From Cyprinodon diabolis (Eukaryota; Chordata; Actinopteri; Cyprinodontiformes; Cyprinodontidae): a DNA stretch of 64,000 bases. The position numbers were made by a program, and so were the translations under genes. The notes beneath the pieces are model-generated. The model was not told the DNA's origin and ran no database searches. It worked only from the letters and a program-made list of their open reading frames with translations. Location of the stretch: assembly GCA_030533445.1 (NCBI GenBank), contig CM060070.1:22324001-22388000 (forward strand). The letters run 5' to 3'. Below are positions 62,707-64,000 of this stretch, in pieces (the first letter of the stretch is position 1; each line of letters begins with the position of its first letter).

Positions 62707-62965
62707 GACTCAACAAAAATATAAACGCAAGACTTTTGGTTTTGCTCCCATTTTGTATGAGAATATTTTAAAGAACTTTTTCCACACACACACACCATTT
62801 CCGTCAAACATTGCTCACAAACCAGTCTAAATCAGTGATAATGAGCACTTCTCCTTTGTGAGATAATCCATCCCACCTCACAGGTGTGGCATATCAAGAT
62901 GCTGATTAGACACTGATTAGTGCGCACAGGTGTGCCTTAGACTGCCTTTAAAATGGCGTTAAACT
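62707..62965 (+). mobile_element. Tc1/mariner-type terminal fragment
   Basis: Starts with CAACAAAAATATAAACGCAA and contains GAGATAATCCATCCCACCTC and CAGGTGTGGCATATCAAGAT, wording I recognise from a common vertebrate Tc1-like element upstream of its transposase. The transposase itself is absent. Confidence 0.5.
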
Positions 62966-63458
62966 GCCCCCTCAATGTAACAAAACATATATATAAAAAT
63001 ACATGGTTAATGAATATTTTTGACATGTATGGATAAATAAAACTAATAGACAGGAGTTTTTAATTCAATAAATAAAAGGGCTAAATGTTTACAGTCACTC
63101 TTGATAAAATTCTGTACAACACAATAATATATGATTTAAGAAAAAAATTAAATGCTTTAATCTTATTTCTGAACAAAGTAATACAGCTGACAGTATTACC
63201 GTACATATTTTTATAGCTGAATTCTAAGTACAGCTACTACTATAGGCTCTCTTTTGTCACTTATTCTCTTATTACCAGGTGCATGCGTTTGGCTAATTAA
63301 CAAATGATGGTTGAATCAAAGATATTATGATTGTAAAATGTCTTAATCACACAATCATGGCCAAATTGTGCTACAAATTCTGTATTTAAATGAATAAATA
63401 CATCATTTTCATTTTATAATTTTAGAAACTGATTCATTATTATTGGAAGAGTTAATAT

Positions 63459-63659
63459 TTGAGTATTGAGGGCGGTGATAAGTTAATGGAGTGCCTCCCT
63501 TGGACAGGCCTCATGCTGGTGGCTTTGTTTGGATCCTGTCAGAGCAGTGCAACAAGTAAAACTAAATCCTCTCCATCCTTAACAGACCTCCAGGGAATTC
63601 CTGGAGCTCTCAGCATGATCCAGGCCATGTACCCACAGGAGGTAGAGAACCTTGCCTAA
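63459..63659 (+). CDS. Small ORF with signal-peptide-like N-terminus, unrecognised
   Basis: 66 codons; the in-frame Met at residue 10 opens MECLPWTGLMLVALFGSC, a plausible signal sequence ending near a Cys-Gln-Ser-Ser-Ala stretch. The rest (about 40 residues) has no recognised motif. An exon could end at a GTAAAA donor about 63555, making this the first coding exon of a secreted or membrane protein whose remainder lies outside the window. Chance ORF is the main alternative. Confidence 0.25.
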   Translation: MSIEGGDKLMECLPWTGLMLVALFGSCQSSATSKTKSSPSLTDLQGIPGALSMIQAMYPQEVENLA

Positions 63660-64000
63660 TCCTCTTGGCCCTCTGAGAAACATCTAAATTTCTTCTTTTG
63701 GCAGATTGGAAGATTACTGTCACAGCCCACGTATATGTGGATGACTACAAATTATTTTAACAATATTATATATTTTTAGTTGTCCCAATGTAATATTTGT
63801 TTGCTCCAACAGAACTAAGTATGCATCATAAGATCACGGAGTTGTTTATGATTAAAATCTTTATTAAGCCTGGACACTCCCGTTGAGAAATTCTAAGTGT
63901 CTTTAGGAAAATTCTGCTTAACAGGGTAGTGCCAATATCATCTTACTGTATTTAACGTATTAACAATGTTAGAAAAGTCAAAATATTTCAAAAGTGAATC

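Overview
The window is vertebrate nuclear DNA, almost certainly from a teleost fish. It carries two intron-rich genes with fish-type introns, tRNA-derived SINEs, Tc1-like transposon relics, hAT-like and TTAA-type MITEs, Ty3/gypsy LTR sequences and many tetranucleotide microsatellites. No prokaryotic operons, CRISPR arrays or replication origins are visible. All exon boundaries below were joined by hand from splice sites, reading phase and family similarity; no search was run.

Region 1 (about 2.1-16.5 kb, minus strand) is a vitellogenin gene. Twenty-four coding exons join in phase from a signal peptide through the large lipovitellin heavy-chain module into the light chain. No phosvitin polyserine block separates the two, which identifies the phosvitinless type (VtgC, zebrafish vtg3). 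Its last exons are not resolved: the final recognised exon ends where a splice donor overlaps an in-frame TGA. Introns carry a SINE with target-site duplication, a hAT derivative with a BED-finger fragment, Tc1 debris and microsatellites.

Region 2 (about 16.6-23.6 kb) is an intergenic transposon graveyard: a SINE, two adjacent hAT-like MITEs, and a Tc1 transposase relic split by a solo gypsy LTR.

Region 3 (about 23.6-40.15 kb, minus strand) is a complete adgrl4 (eltd1) gene. Its 16 coding exons give a 744-residue adhesion GPCR with signal peptide, three EGF modules, GAIN/GPS and seven transmembrane segments. Its introns hold two related TTAA-type MITEs, a Tc1 relic, a LINE 3' end and several simple repeats.

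Region 4 (about 40.2-64 kb) has no gene I can support. It holds SINEs, gypsy LTRs, an internally deleted gypsy element with an intact 5-bp duplication and two coding-phase minisatellites, a decayed gypsy pol, nested MITEs in a common teleost repeat, and single-copy stretches that may include conserved noncoding elements. One small ORF near 63.5 kb has a signal-peptide-like N-terminus.

The two genes do not act in one pathway: vitellogenin is a secreted yolk precursor and ADGRL4 is an endothelial receptor. Their linkage agrees with the known vertebrate neighbourhood of the vitellogenin cluster. I found no convincing new biological system. The most informative observations are the transposon insertion histories, which can be read directly from target-site duplications, and the unusual vitellogenin features.
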